Positions 1 through 6,397 of a DNA stretch of 9,483 nucleotides are shown here, piece by piece. The stretch's first letter is position 1; each line of letters opens with the position of its first letter. The position numbers were made by a program, and so were the translations under genes. The stretch comes from Oscillospiraceae bacterium (GTDB lineage Bacteria > Bacillota > Clostridia > Oscillospirales > Oscillospiraceae), in the NCBI GenBank assembly GCA_031260745.1, contig JAISKY010000155.1, forward strand, positions 1-9,483, read 5' to 3'. Below the pieces are notes generated by a model. That model did not search any database. It was not told the origin of the DNA and saw only the letters and a program-made list of their open reading frames with translations.

Positions 1-946
1 CCGTGACCGTCCATTCCTCGTCGGGGTCAAAGATTACGAATTCATCCTCCGCGAGTTCAATATTCAGAAGTTTCGCGGGGTTGACGGTGAACTTATCGAG
101 CAACTCAGGCATCGTCAGCGCGCCGGAGTGAAAAAGTACGGTAAGGCTTGCGGCGAACGTGGTTTCAAGCCCGATAATACCGCCGGGCGCGTCGTCCCAC
201 GACTTTGACTTTTCTTCGCGGGAGTGCGGAGCGTGGTCGGTCGCGATAATATCTATCGTGCCGTCCGCTAAGCCCTCAATTACCGCGTCAACGTCTTTAC
301 GCGTCCTAAGCGGAGGGAAAACCTTTGCAATCGAGCCTAACTTGCCGCGTAAATCCTCGGTGAACGTAAAATAGTGCGGACAAGTTTCGCACGTAACCGA
401 AACTCCGTCTTTTTTAGCCTCGCGAATCATCTTAACGCCGTTCGCGGTAGTCACGTGCTGAATGTGAAGCGGAGCGTCAGCGTATTTCGCGAGCGTCAAA
501 TCCCGCGCGAGCATATACTCCTCCGCGACCGCGCCGCGTTCTCTAAGTCGGTAGTCCTCGCTGTGCGTCATAATCGGCAGTCCTACCGATTTCGCGAGTT
601 GTAACGCGTCGTACATAACCTTAGCGTCCAGAAGCGGTTGACCGTCGTCGGAGATTGCGATTGCTCCGGCGGCTTTAAGCGCGGCGAAGTCCGTAAGCGT
701 TGCCCCGAGCTGTCCTACGGTCGCGGCGGCGGCCTGATAAATTATTACGGGATAATCCCCGGCTAAGTTCGCGGCAACAAGCTCCGGAGTATCTATCACA
801 GGGTTAGTGTTAGCCATACACACTACCGCGGAATACCCGCCGGCAAATGCGGCGGCGGCTCCGGAGCGCATATCTTCCTTATACGTAAATCCGGGGTCGC
901 GAAAATGCGAATGGACGTCAATAAATCCTGCTGTTTTTATTTGCAT
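1..946 (-). CDS. pyrC: Dihydroorotase, class I (PyrC), 3' end outside the window
   Basis: The product catalyses reversible cyclisation of carbamoyl-aspartate to dihydroorotate in cytoplasmic de novo pyrimidine synthesis. The 315 visible residues carry the class I signature: DVHSHFRDPG (metal-binding His12 and His14, substrate Arg16), CMANTNP (Asn46), SDDG (residues 99-102, the bridging Asp of class I enzymes), MTHSED (His128), HIQHVTT (His164) and ATDHAPH (Asp237), then GIIGLET. All expected metal ligands are therefore present, which favours an active enzyme over a PyrX-like inactive paralogue. The ATG at 946 follows AGGTG by five bases, and an in-frame TGA lies one codon upstream of the ATG, so the protein cannot extend. 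It thus lacks the roughly 50-residue N-terminal segment that usually precedes HxH in family members of about 420 residues. The 'NPPLR' motif reads VFPPLR here. The C-terminus and any downstream pyr genes are off the left edge. Confidence 0.93.
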   Translation of the reverse strand, partial: MQIKTAGFIDVHSHFRDPGFTYKEDMRSGAAAAFAGGYSAVVCMANTNPVIDTPELVAANLAGDYPVIIYQAAAATVGQLGATLTDFAALKAAGAIAISDDGQPLLDAKVMYDALQLAKSVGLPIMTHSEDYRLRERGAVAEEYMLARDLTLAKYADAPLHIQHVTTANGVKMIREAKKDGVSVTCETCPHYFTFTEDLRGKLGSIAKVFPPLRTRKDVDAVIEGLADGTIDIIATDHAPHSREEKSKSWDDAPGGIIGLETTFAASLTVLFHSGALTMPELLDKFTVNPAKLLNIELAEDEFVIFDPDEEWTVT

Positions 947-980
947 ATTTCACCTCGTATGTGCAAAACTAAGCGTATTC

Positions 981-1010
981 AATACAGAAAAGAGGACAGT
1001 ATAATGTCAA
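981..1010 (-). promoter_or_regulatory. Putative pyrC promoter
   Basis: On the minus strand, TTGACA (1010-1005) is followed after 18 bases by TGTATT (986-981), a weak -10 with four of six consensus bases. Transcription would start near 974 and give a leader of about 28 bases. The -35 hexamer overlaps the start codon of the divergent small gene, and the whole promoter covers that gene's ribosome binding site. No long leader is available for PyrR-type attenuation. The -35 match is strong and the -10 is marginal. Confidence 0.45.
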
Positions 1011-1171
1011 ACTATAACTTTATTAAGGGCGTAGGAATCGGAACCGCCGTAGGGCTTACGGTTGGTATGATAATAAGTCCTAATCATCACCACGGTAAAA
1101 CGGGCTTCGGACGCGCGATAAGAGCGTTCGCCAACATCGTAGACACAGTCGCGAACACGGTCAGAGCGTAA
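1004..1171 (+). CDS. Small YtxH-like membrane protein, 55 aa
   Basis: This is a short protein beginning MSNYNFIKGVGIG. One glycine-rich hydrophobic segment (about residues 8-25, GVGIGTAVGLTVGMIISP) is followed by a His/Lys patch (HHHGK) and an amphipathic tail (FGRAIRAFANIVDTVANTVRA). The N-terminal 'F.KG.G.G...G...G' pattern and the tail resemble small YtxH-type proteins, widespread and uncharacterised in Clostridia. This assignment rests on pattern recognition, not a search. The start at 1004 is preceded by AGAGGA with seven bases of spacing; an earlier in-frame ATG at 905 would run into pyrC and has no comparable site. The gene diverges from pyrC with only 57 bases between start codons and converges on the 285-aa gene. 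Its promoter is not obvious and may lie partly inside pyrC. It probably sits in the cytoplasmic membrane; its function is unknown. Confidence 0.75.
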   Translation: MSNYNFIKGVGIGTAVGLTVGMIISPNHHHGKTGFGRAIRAFANIVDTVANTVRA

Positions 1172-1287
1172 TCAAGCAGAGATATGAGAGCGGAAAGCAG
1201 AGATACCTAATAGCAGAGTTCATTCGTTAACCCATACTCCAGCTATTGTGGTTATCTCTGCTTTCCGCTATCTACTCTACGCTCTGA
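1161..1287. repeat. Nested imperfect inverted repeat between convergent genes
   Basis: Three pairs of complementary arms share nearly one centre. The outer 10-bp arms are TCAGAGCGTA at 1161-1170 and its complement at 1278-1287. The middle 16-bp perfect arms are GCGGAAAGCAGAGATA at 1190-1205 and its complement at 1253-1268. The inner arms are AATAGC at 1209-1214 and GCTATT at 1242-1247. The outer arms lie in the last codons of the small plus-strand gene and of the 285-aa minus-strand gene. The left half also holds a direct repeat, AAGCAGAGATA, at 1174-1184 and 1195-1205. It could act as a bidirectional terminator or RNA-stabilising hairpin, but no U-tract follows on either strand, so a palindromic (MITE- or REP-like) element or an inverted duplication is also possible. 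Confidence 0.85.
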
Positions 1288-2129
1288 AAATAAATAAGAG
1301 CTTCTTTTGTTTTGTCCTCTGTAATCAGCCACACTATATACTCGCGGTTATTTGCGGAGAATACGAGCGACCATTTCAGTTTACCGCCCTCCAGACGTTT
1401 ACTGCGCGGGAAAACCTTGCTAATTTCGGAGCGGTTAAGCTCGTACTCAACGAGCGGTTTTATAAGCAGAACTTTCTCGCGAGTAATTACCAGAGCGTCG
1501 GAGAAGATTTGAGCGTCGGCGGGAAAATCGTCGTAACGCTTTTTTAATATCAGCAAAACAAACCTGACCGCGCTGCCGATAGTTCCGACAGCGAATATAA
1601 ACGCCAGCGCGCAAAGGATAAACCCTAACGCCACAGGAATATTGCCCTTATATCCGACATAAAGCACAATATCCGGAGTCAGCCTACCGATTTCGAGTTG
1701 GTCTTTATCCGTCCAATATCCGCCCGCCGCCCAGTCTCTAAGCAATTTGTGAATGTCGGGCGGAGATTTCCGCAAAGTTCCGATAAGTTCCGCGTTTGGA
1801 TTTTCGATTAATTTCTGTTGGGATTTTGTAAGCCGTATTCCGATGATGTTATCGCCTACCGGAGCTACGAGGTAGCGAAATTCATACTCTTGTTCCGCGT
1901 TGGTTTCCGGGTCAAGTCCGTAGACCGCGTATGTCGCGATAGTATCGCTCATTCTGATACGTACGTATGTTCCGGCTTTCAGCCCCGATTGAGACAGCGA
2001 TACGGGCTTTCCAAGGTATCGAAGATAATCGAACCCTCCGAATACTCCGCAAACTACCGTCAGCGCGGCAAGCGCAATGAACAGCGGTACGTACCATTTT
2101 ATCCGGTTTAACATTATTAGTTTTCGCAT
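1272..2129 (-). CDS. Membrane protein of unknown function, 285 aa
   Basis: I do not recognise a named family with confidence. A transmembrane helix at about residues 12-32 is followed by an extracytoplasmic domain of about 130 residues (35-162) rich in charged residues. A second hydrophobic stretch at about 164-196 could be one long or two short helices and ends in a positively charged KKRYDDF. The C-terminal 85 residues (about 205-285) form a soluble, probably cytoplasmic, beta-rich segment (ALVITREKVLLI, YELNRSEISKVF, LKWSLVFSANNREYIVWLI). It resembles small PH-like domains at the end of some Firmicutes membrane proteins, but that is an impression only. The start at 2129 has AAAGGAAA seven bases upstream; an internal ATG at 2114 has no site. 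It begins 29 bases after the permease stop and is the last gene of the operon, so it may be an accessory subunit or regulator of the permease. Its last codons form one arm of the inverted repeat. Confidence 0.85.
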   Translation of the reverse strand: MRKLIMLNRIKWYVPLFIALAALTVVCGVFGGFDYLRYLGKPVSLSQSGLKAGTYVRIRMSDTIATYAVYGLDPETNAEQEYEFRYLVAPVGDNIIGIRLTKSQQKLIENPNAELIGTLRKSPPDIHKLLRDWAAGGYWTDKDQLEIGRLTPDIVLYVGYKGNIPVALGFILCALAFIFAVGTIGSAVRFVLLILKKRYDDFPADAQIFSDALVITREKVLLIKPLVEYELNRSEISKVFPRSKRLEGGKLKWSLVFSANNREYIVWLITEDKTKEALIYFQSVE

Positions 2130-2158
2130 ATTCGTTTTCCTTTATACAGCTATAATAA

Positions 2159-4954
2159 CTAATCTTCGCCGAGTTTCAACGCCTGAGCAATCTTCAAACG
2201 ACGGATTATGCCGCCAAGTATTACCATACATACCACGAGTATCGTTCCCGTAACCGCAAGCAATCTTGCGTTATCCGAAATATCGCCCGCGACAATCAGC
2301 GGCAAGTGAGTTCCCGTAGCGTAGCCGACCTGAATCAACGGTACGAACAGCGTACTCGTTAACGCTCCCACTCCAAGCCCGGCGGCGATTGACGCGCCGG
2401 AGATTAAGACTTGTTCGCACAGTAGCATAGCGACCAGGTCTTTCATAGACAATCCCATCGCCCGGAATATTCCGAACTGAAGCTCACGCGAACGAATAGA
2501 CAATATCCAGTAAATCAAAAATCCCACGGCGCATACAAGCAGAATAATCAGGAATCCGACAGTCAGAACGCCGTTAGTACCCTGGAATACGGGGTCGTGT
2601 TTAGCCTTAATCAGTTCCGCGTTAAGGTCGGCGAATTTGCGGTACTGGACTTCGCCGTTTTCAGCGTAGTTGTATAGCGTATCGACTGAACCGCCGTCCG
2701 TACGCATCCAGACCTCGTAAGGCAGAACTCCGATTTTCCTCTGCATTTGACCGAGATTGCCTACAATAAGCGAACGCTCAAGCGTGAGCGAAAGCCCCGT
2801 ATAATCAACCTGCGTAAACGTCGGGCTGTATCCCGGCCAGAAATCCGCGAATCCGCAAATAACTCCGGTTAACTGGCGGTTATCCTCGACCGTGTATGTC
2901 AGTCTGTCGCCGATTTTCAGGCTGTACACGTCACGGAAATTTGGCGAAACTATAATCGCGTCAGGATTCGCGGCAAGCGCGTTAAGGTAGTCGTAAAAGT
3001 GGCGCGGCAATAAATCCGACCTAAGCCACGCGACTTCGCCGAACTCGTCGGTTATTATTCCGATAATCTCAACATTTTTAATGGAAGCGTTGCCCGCTCT
3101 TGTCGAGCCCGCATCGGTAAGGTAAACTTTAGTCGCCTGTGAAACTTCCGACGCGCGCAGGTATCGGCTGAAATCAGGCTCGTTATACACGACGTTGGTA
3201 TACGCGATATCACCTGTCGGAGTAATCTCTCCGACGCTGTGCTGAGTGTTAATCTGCCAGTTTTCTTTGATTTTCACGTCCGCGCCAACGGAGTAGCGAA
3301 TCGCGTCGTCGTTATTCAGGTTAATCGTACGCGCTATTCTCGCGTTGAAAACTCCGGTGGCTAGCGTAAGCACTAAGAACAGCATTATAAACTGTTCCTC
3401 ACCCGACGAGCGCATAACTTTCAGGAACGACGTATACAGCGACGGCGGCCAAAATCTGCGTCCGGCGTAGTATATTATCTTCACGACATAGTTGAACAGC
3501 CTTACGAACAGTAATCCCGCGCCAAGCATAAACAGTGACGACGACAGGAACAATAGCGGGTCTATACTGCCGCCGCCGTTCGCGCTCAACTCCGCAAGAT
3601 GCGAGCTGAAATTGTAATATTCGTAGATTGAGAACGCGAGCAATAAAACGTCAATGAACAGCCGCTGCCAAATCGGGGATTTCGTCCGTGATTTGCTCTG
3701 TTTATGCGCGACGATTGTTATTTTGGAAAACTTTAACGACGGCAATACGCAAACGGCGGTCGATATTAACGCGGTCGCGGCGGCGATAAGCAGCGCGAAC
3801 GGCTGTAAGCGTAAACTCAGCCCCGCTCGGCTTACGAGTTCAAGGAATCCGCTTGACGCTCCCAACATAGAGCATATCCCCATACCAATCGGAATACCCA
3901 TTACAAGCGACGCTCCCGCCAGTATTAAGTTCATAATAAGGTAAATCAGGAAAATTTGAGGTCGGGTCGCTCCGCGTGATTTCATTACGCTGATTTCGTT
4001 TCGGTCAAGCGTCAGGATTTGCCGCGCAACCATTGAGATGAAAAACGCAAGTAAGATGAAAATAGGAACCTCCAGCACCCACAACGTCAGGTTAAGTCTA
4101 TCCTGTTTCGCGGGAAACGGCTCCGCGACCGCGCCGAACCTTGCGCCGAAATCATAGTATTTCTCCGGCGCGAACGTCGCGTATTTGTCAATCGCGCCTT
4201 GAAGCTCGTCAAGTTTGTACACCTTGAATTGATGGTAGTCAAGGTCAACAATCCATTGCACCGAGTCCATCGAGCGATAGCGTGAGCTATTATAGAAAAT
4301 CTCGTTGAACAACTTGGAGTCGGCGTACAGCGCGGTACTCAAACGTGAAACGCTTGGGTTTTTGGCTCTAACGACGCCGACGACTTTCATCGTATAGTTA
4401 CCGCCGCCCTTGACGGGCATACCTTTTACCGTATATTCCTCGTCAAGCAGATAATTCTGCGTGATGTACGACGTTTCCGTAGCGATAACTTCCAGTAGGT
4501 TGTCCGGCTGAATCTCCGGATTCGGGTAGCGTCCGGCGATTAGCTCCGTACTTTCGGACAATTCCGGCGCGATAGTGAATAGCTTCGCCTCCAGTTTTTG
4601 TCTGGAGTTTTCAACCTCCAGTTTGCGCGACGACGCCGAACGCGCGAACGACAAAACAGGAACACCGAAATCGTTGTAAACTCCGGCCGTCAGTTCACTT
4701 TCCAGACGGTCAATCTCACCCAATCCAAGTTCCGCCGGGATTTGCGGAGGATTAACCGAGAATGTAATCTGCCCCGGATAACGTCCGGATTCAAGCTGTA
4801 CGGATTCAAGCTCTTTCATAAAAATACGCTGCATTATTCCTTCGGCGTACATCGGAATCGCGCTTGCCGTAGCGATTAGCAGAATATTACCAATAAGCAG
4901 ACACGCCGCCAGCCAAAGGTTGTTTTTGATTTTGCCCCAAGTAATCTGTAACAT
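2159..4954 (-). CDS. ABC transporter permease, FtsX/MacB type, 931 aa
   Basis: This large permease has two FtsX-like membrane modules in one chain. A transmembrane helix at about residues 13-33 precedes an extracytoplasmic domain (about 40-285). The first FtsX module spans about 290-410, with the cytoplasmic coupling segment EISVMKSRGATRPQIF at 320-335. Further helices lie at about 432-450, 465-495 and 520-540. A second extracytoplasmic domain covers about 545-790, and the C-terminal FtsX module about 795-918, with RSRELQFGIFRAMGLSMKDL at 821-840. The 'KxRGA/RAMGL' elements are typical of permeases that couple to a separate MacB/LolD-type ATPase. Such transporters do mechanotransmission or lipoprotein, peptide or lipid export rather than small-solute uptake. 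No ATP-binding subunit is encoded nearby, which is unusual. The ATG at 4954 follows GGGAAG by eight bases. The gene starts 24 bases after the MFS stop and lies 29 bases before the 285-aa gene, indicating one operon. The substrate cannot be read from the sequence. Confidence 0.9.
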   Translation of the reverse strand: MLQITWGKIKNNLWLAACLLIGNILLIATASAIPMYAEGIMQRIFMKELESVQLESGRYPGQITFSVNPPQIPAELGLGEIDRLESELTAGVYNDFGVPVLSFARSASSRKLEVENSRQKLEAKLFTIAPELSESTELIAGRYPNPEIQPDNLLEVIATETSYITQNYLLDEEYTVKGMPVKGGGNYTMKVVGVVRAKNPSVSRLSTALYADSKLFNEIFYNSSRYRSMDSVQWIVDLDYHQFKVYKLDELQGAIDKYATFAPEKYYDFGARFGAVAEPFPAKQDRLNLTLWVLEVPIFILLAFFISMVARQILTLDRNEISVMKSRGATRPQIFLIYLIMNLILAGASLVMGIPIGMGICSMLGASSGFLELVSRAGLSLRLQPFALLIAAATALISTAVCVLPSLKFSKITIVAHKQSKSRTKSPIWQRLFIDVLLLAFSIYEYYNFSSHLAELSANGGGSIDPLLFLSSSLFMLGAGLLFVRLFNYVVKIIYYAGRRFWPPSLYTSFLKVMRSSGEEQFIMLFLVLTLATGVFNARIARTINLNNDDAIRYSVGADVKIKENWQINTQHSVGEITPTGDIAYTNVVYNEPDFSRYLRASEVSQATKVYLTDAGSTRAGNASIKNVEIIGIITDEFGEVAWLRSDLLPRHFYDYLNALAANPDAIIVSPNFRDVYSLKIGDRLTYTVEDNRQLTGVICGFADFWPGYSPTFTQVDYTGLSLTLERSLIVGNLGQMQRKIGVLPYEVWMRTDGGSVDTLYNYAENGEVQYRKFADLNAELIKAKHDPVFQGTNGVLTVGFLIILLVCAVGFLIYWILSIRSRELQFGIFRAMGLSMKDLVAMLLCEQVLISGASIAAGLGVGALTSTLFVPLIQVGYATGTHLPLIVAGDISDNARLLAVTGTILVVCMVILGGIIRRLKIAQALKLGED

Positions 4955-4978
4955 TAACTCATCTTCCCAATATTATAT

Positions 4979-6199
4979 TTAGTCGTTTTGTTTTAGTTTT
5001 TTCGCGATGTAAGCTCTGTACGGTTTCAGCCCGAGCAGGAATATCAGCGTTGACAGCAAAATTGGAATAACCGCAAGTACAAACATTCTCGCGTGAGTAC
5101 CGTTCGCGATTATAAACCCCGCTAATGTTGGACCAATGAAGAATCCCAGGTCAAGCCCAAAGTAATTTGTGTTGCTAGCCGAACCTCGCCGAGCCGGTTC
5201 CACCGAGCGCATCGCCATCGTTTGCAGCGCGGGTTGAGCGGAACCGTACCCGATTGCCGCGAGTACCGCTCCGACCAGTATCTGCGTAAGCGAATGACTT
5301 GTTCCCGTTACGATGAAAGACGCGGCGAAGATAAACGAGCCTGGTATAATGACTTTTACCTCGCCGAAACGGTCAATAAGTCTGCCCGACAGCGGCCGCG
5401 CCGCCAAAATCGCCAACGCGTATACCGTGTAGAACAAACCAATATTCTCTATGCCCAGTTCTTTTGACAGCGGAATCATATATGCCGTATAGATAATGCT
5501 TCCTAACGCGTAGAACAGGATAACAATCGCGGGCAAAAAAGCCTCCGTCGCGATAATGCTTTTGTACCACGCTCCAAGCTGGCTTTTCTCGTTATTTGTC
5601 AGCGGCTTGTACGGCATAATCAGGCACGGCGCGACTGAAATCAGCATACACACCGCCGCGACGGAGAATACAACCGTATAACCCGCCGATTCCGTTTTGA
5701 ATATTTGTTCGCCCCAACTGCTTAGAGCGATAGCGAAACTCGGAGCGATAGCCGTCGCGACCGCTCCGCCTACTCCGAACATTCCAAGTCCCGAACCCAT
5801 TTTCTCCTGCGGAAGGCTGTCGCTCGCAAGCGTAAGATTCAGCGAACCGATAAACGCGAACTGAACTCCATGCAGTATTCTCGAAACCACAAACAGCGGA
5901 ATACTGTTACTAAGCGCGTAACCTACGTTAACCACGAACCCCATCATATACGCGAACAGCATTATGTATTTTTTGTTGAGTTTAGTAATCGCCGGTCCGC
6001 TGAACGGTCTTGCCAAAAACGCGACTCCGAAATACAGCCCGGTGATAACTCCGATTTTAACGTCGTCCGCTCCAAGCAGTCGTGCGTACTCCGTCACTAA
6101 CGGATTTACAAGGAACTGCGATACGCAAAGCAGGAAATTCGCGACGAACGCGCAGGTATACATCTTGTTCCAAATTTTCGCGGGCTTAACCTCTGTCAT
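4979..6199 (-). CDS. Major facilitator superfamily transporter, probable exporter, 406 aa
   Basis: This is a proton- or solute-coupled cytoplasmic-membrane carrier with about 12 predicted helices in two related halves and a hydrophilic central loop near residues 196-220 (PYKPLTNNEKSQLGAWYK). The loop-2 motif A is degenerate in the N-half (ARPFSGPAITKLNKKYIM, 63-80) and well kept in the C-half (ARPLSGRLIDRFG, 267-279). SRILHGVQFAFIG (106-118) resembles the conserved Arg/Gly motif in helix 4, and RRGSASNTNYFGLDLGFFIG (337-356) resembles helix-10/11 segments of drug-efflux-like members. The substrate is unknown. Start choice: a TTG at 6211 is in frame, but the ATG at 6199 has GAGG six bases upstream, and that GAGG would lie inside the longer reading, so 6199 is preferred. 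It is the first gene of the three-gene operon and has its own near-consensus promoter. Confidence 0.9.
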   Translation of the reverse strand: MTEVKPAKIWNKMYTCAFVANFLLCVSQFLVNPLVTEYARLLGADDVKIGVITGLYFGVAFLARPFSGPAITKLNKKYIMLFAYMMGFVVNVGYALSNSIPLFVVSRILHGVQFAFIGSLNLTLASDSLPQEKMGSGLGMFGVGGAVATAIAPSFAIALSSWGEQIFKTESAGYTVVFSVAAVCMLISVAPCLIMPYKPLTNNEKSQLGAWYKSIIATEAFLPAIVILFYALGSIIYTAYMIPLSKELGIENIGLFYTVYALAILAARPLSGRLIDRFGEVKVIIPGSFIFAASFIVTGTSHSLTQILVGAVLAAIGYGSAQPALQTMAMRSVEPARRGSASNTNYFGLDLGFFIGPTLAGFIIANGTHARMFVLAVIPILLSTLIFLLGLKPYRAYIAKKLKQND

Positions 6200-6229
6200 A
6201 AATAACCTCAAAATTTACTTGTTATTTTT

Positions 6230-6258
6230 ATTATAACACATTATCAGCATAAATGCAA
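6230..6258 (-). promoter_or_regulatory. Promoter of the MFS-permease operon
   Basis: On the minus strand, TTGCAT (6258-6253) and TATAAT (6235-6230) are separated by exactly 17 bases, and the -10 is extended (TGTTATAAT). Predicted transcription starts near 6223, leaving a leader of about 24 bases before the ATG at 6199. This is a strong housekeeping-sigma-type promoter by sequence. No operator palindrome was seen over it. Confidence 0.8.
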
Positions 6259-6273
6259 ACTATAAATTTAGCG

Positions 6274-6300
6274 GCGCGGTCGCTGATTTCCCGTCCGCGC
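6274..6300. other. GC-rich inverted repeat upstream of the MFS promoter
   Basis: GCGCGG (6274-6279) pairs with CCGCGC (6295-6300) around a 15-base loop. It is immediately followed by a second small palindrome, CGCTATTAGCG (6298-6308). Together they lie between the terminator-like hairpin of the upstream gene and the MFS promoter. They could be a backup terminator or an operator-like site; there is no U-tract to support termination. Confidence 0.35.
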
Positions 6301-6318
6301 TATTAGCGAAAATATTGG

Positions 6319-6354
6319 CAATAACCGCCCGAGGATTTCCTCGAACGGTTATTG
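6319..6354 (-). terminator. Probable terminator of the repeat-protein gene
   Basis: CAATAACCG (6319-6327) pairs with CGGTTATTG (6346-6354). An inner CGAGGA (6330-6335) pairs with TCCTCG (6338-6343), and the two stems are separated by a symmetric two-base internal loop. On the minus strand the hairpin starts 43 bases after the TAA-class stop of the 647-aa gene and is followed after six bases by ATTTT, a short T-run. On the plus strand it is followed by TTTTGTT, so it could also stop antisense transcription. The stem is convincing; the weak T-run makes pure intrinsic termination less certain. Confidence 0.7.
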
Positions 6355-6397
6355 TTTTGTTATGCGTTCAACAACGCCTGATATTTATCGGATACTC

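Noticed and set aside
159..604. Two plus-strand open frames over the left end
   Set aside because: They lie entirely within the dihydroorotase gene, whose minus-strand translation carries clear family motifs; the plus frames show no recognisable protein features.
905..1003. Longer N-terminus for the YtxH-like protein
   Set aside because: It would start inside pyrC without a ribosome binding site, whereas the ATG at 1004 has AGAGGA at good spacing and gives a typical hydrophobic start.
1161..1287. CRISPR array or standard intrinsic terminator
   Set aside because: The arms are inverted, not regularly spaced direct repeats, and no U-tract follows the stem on either strand.
6200..6211. TTG start at 6211 for the MFS gene
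   Set aside because: The GAGG at 6204-6208 lies within this extension and is correctly spaced for the ATG at 6199.
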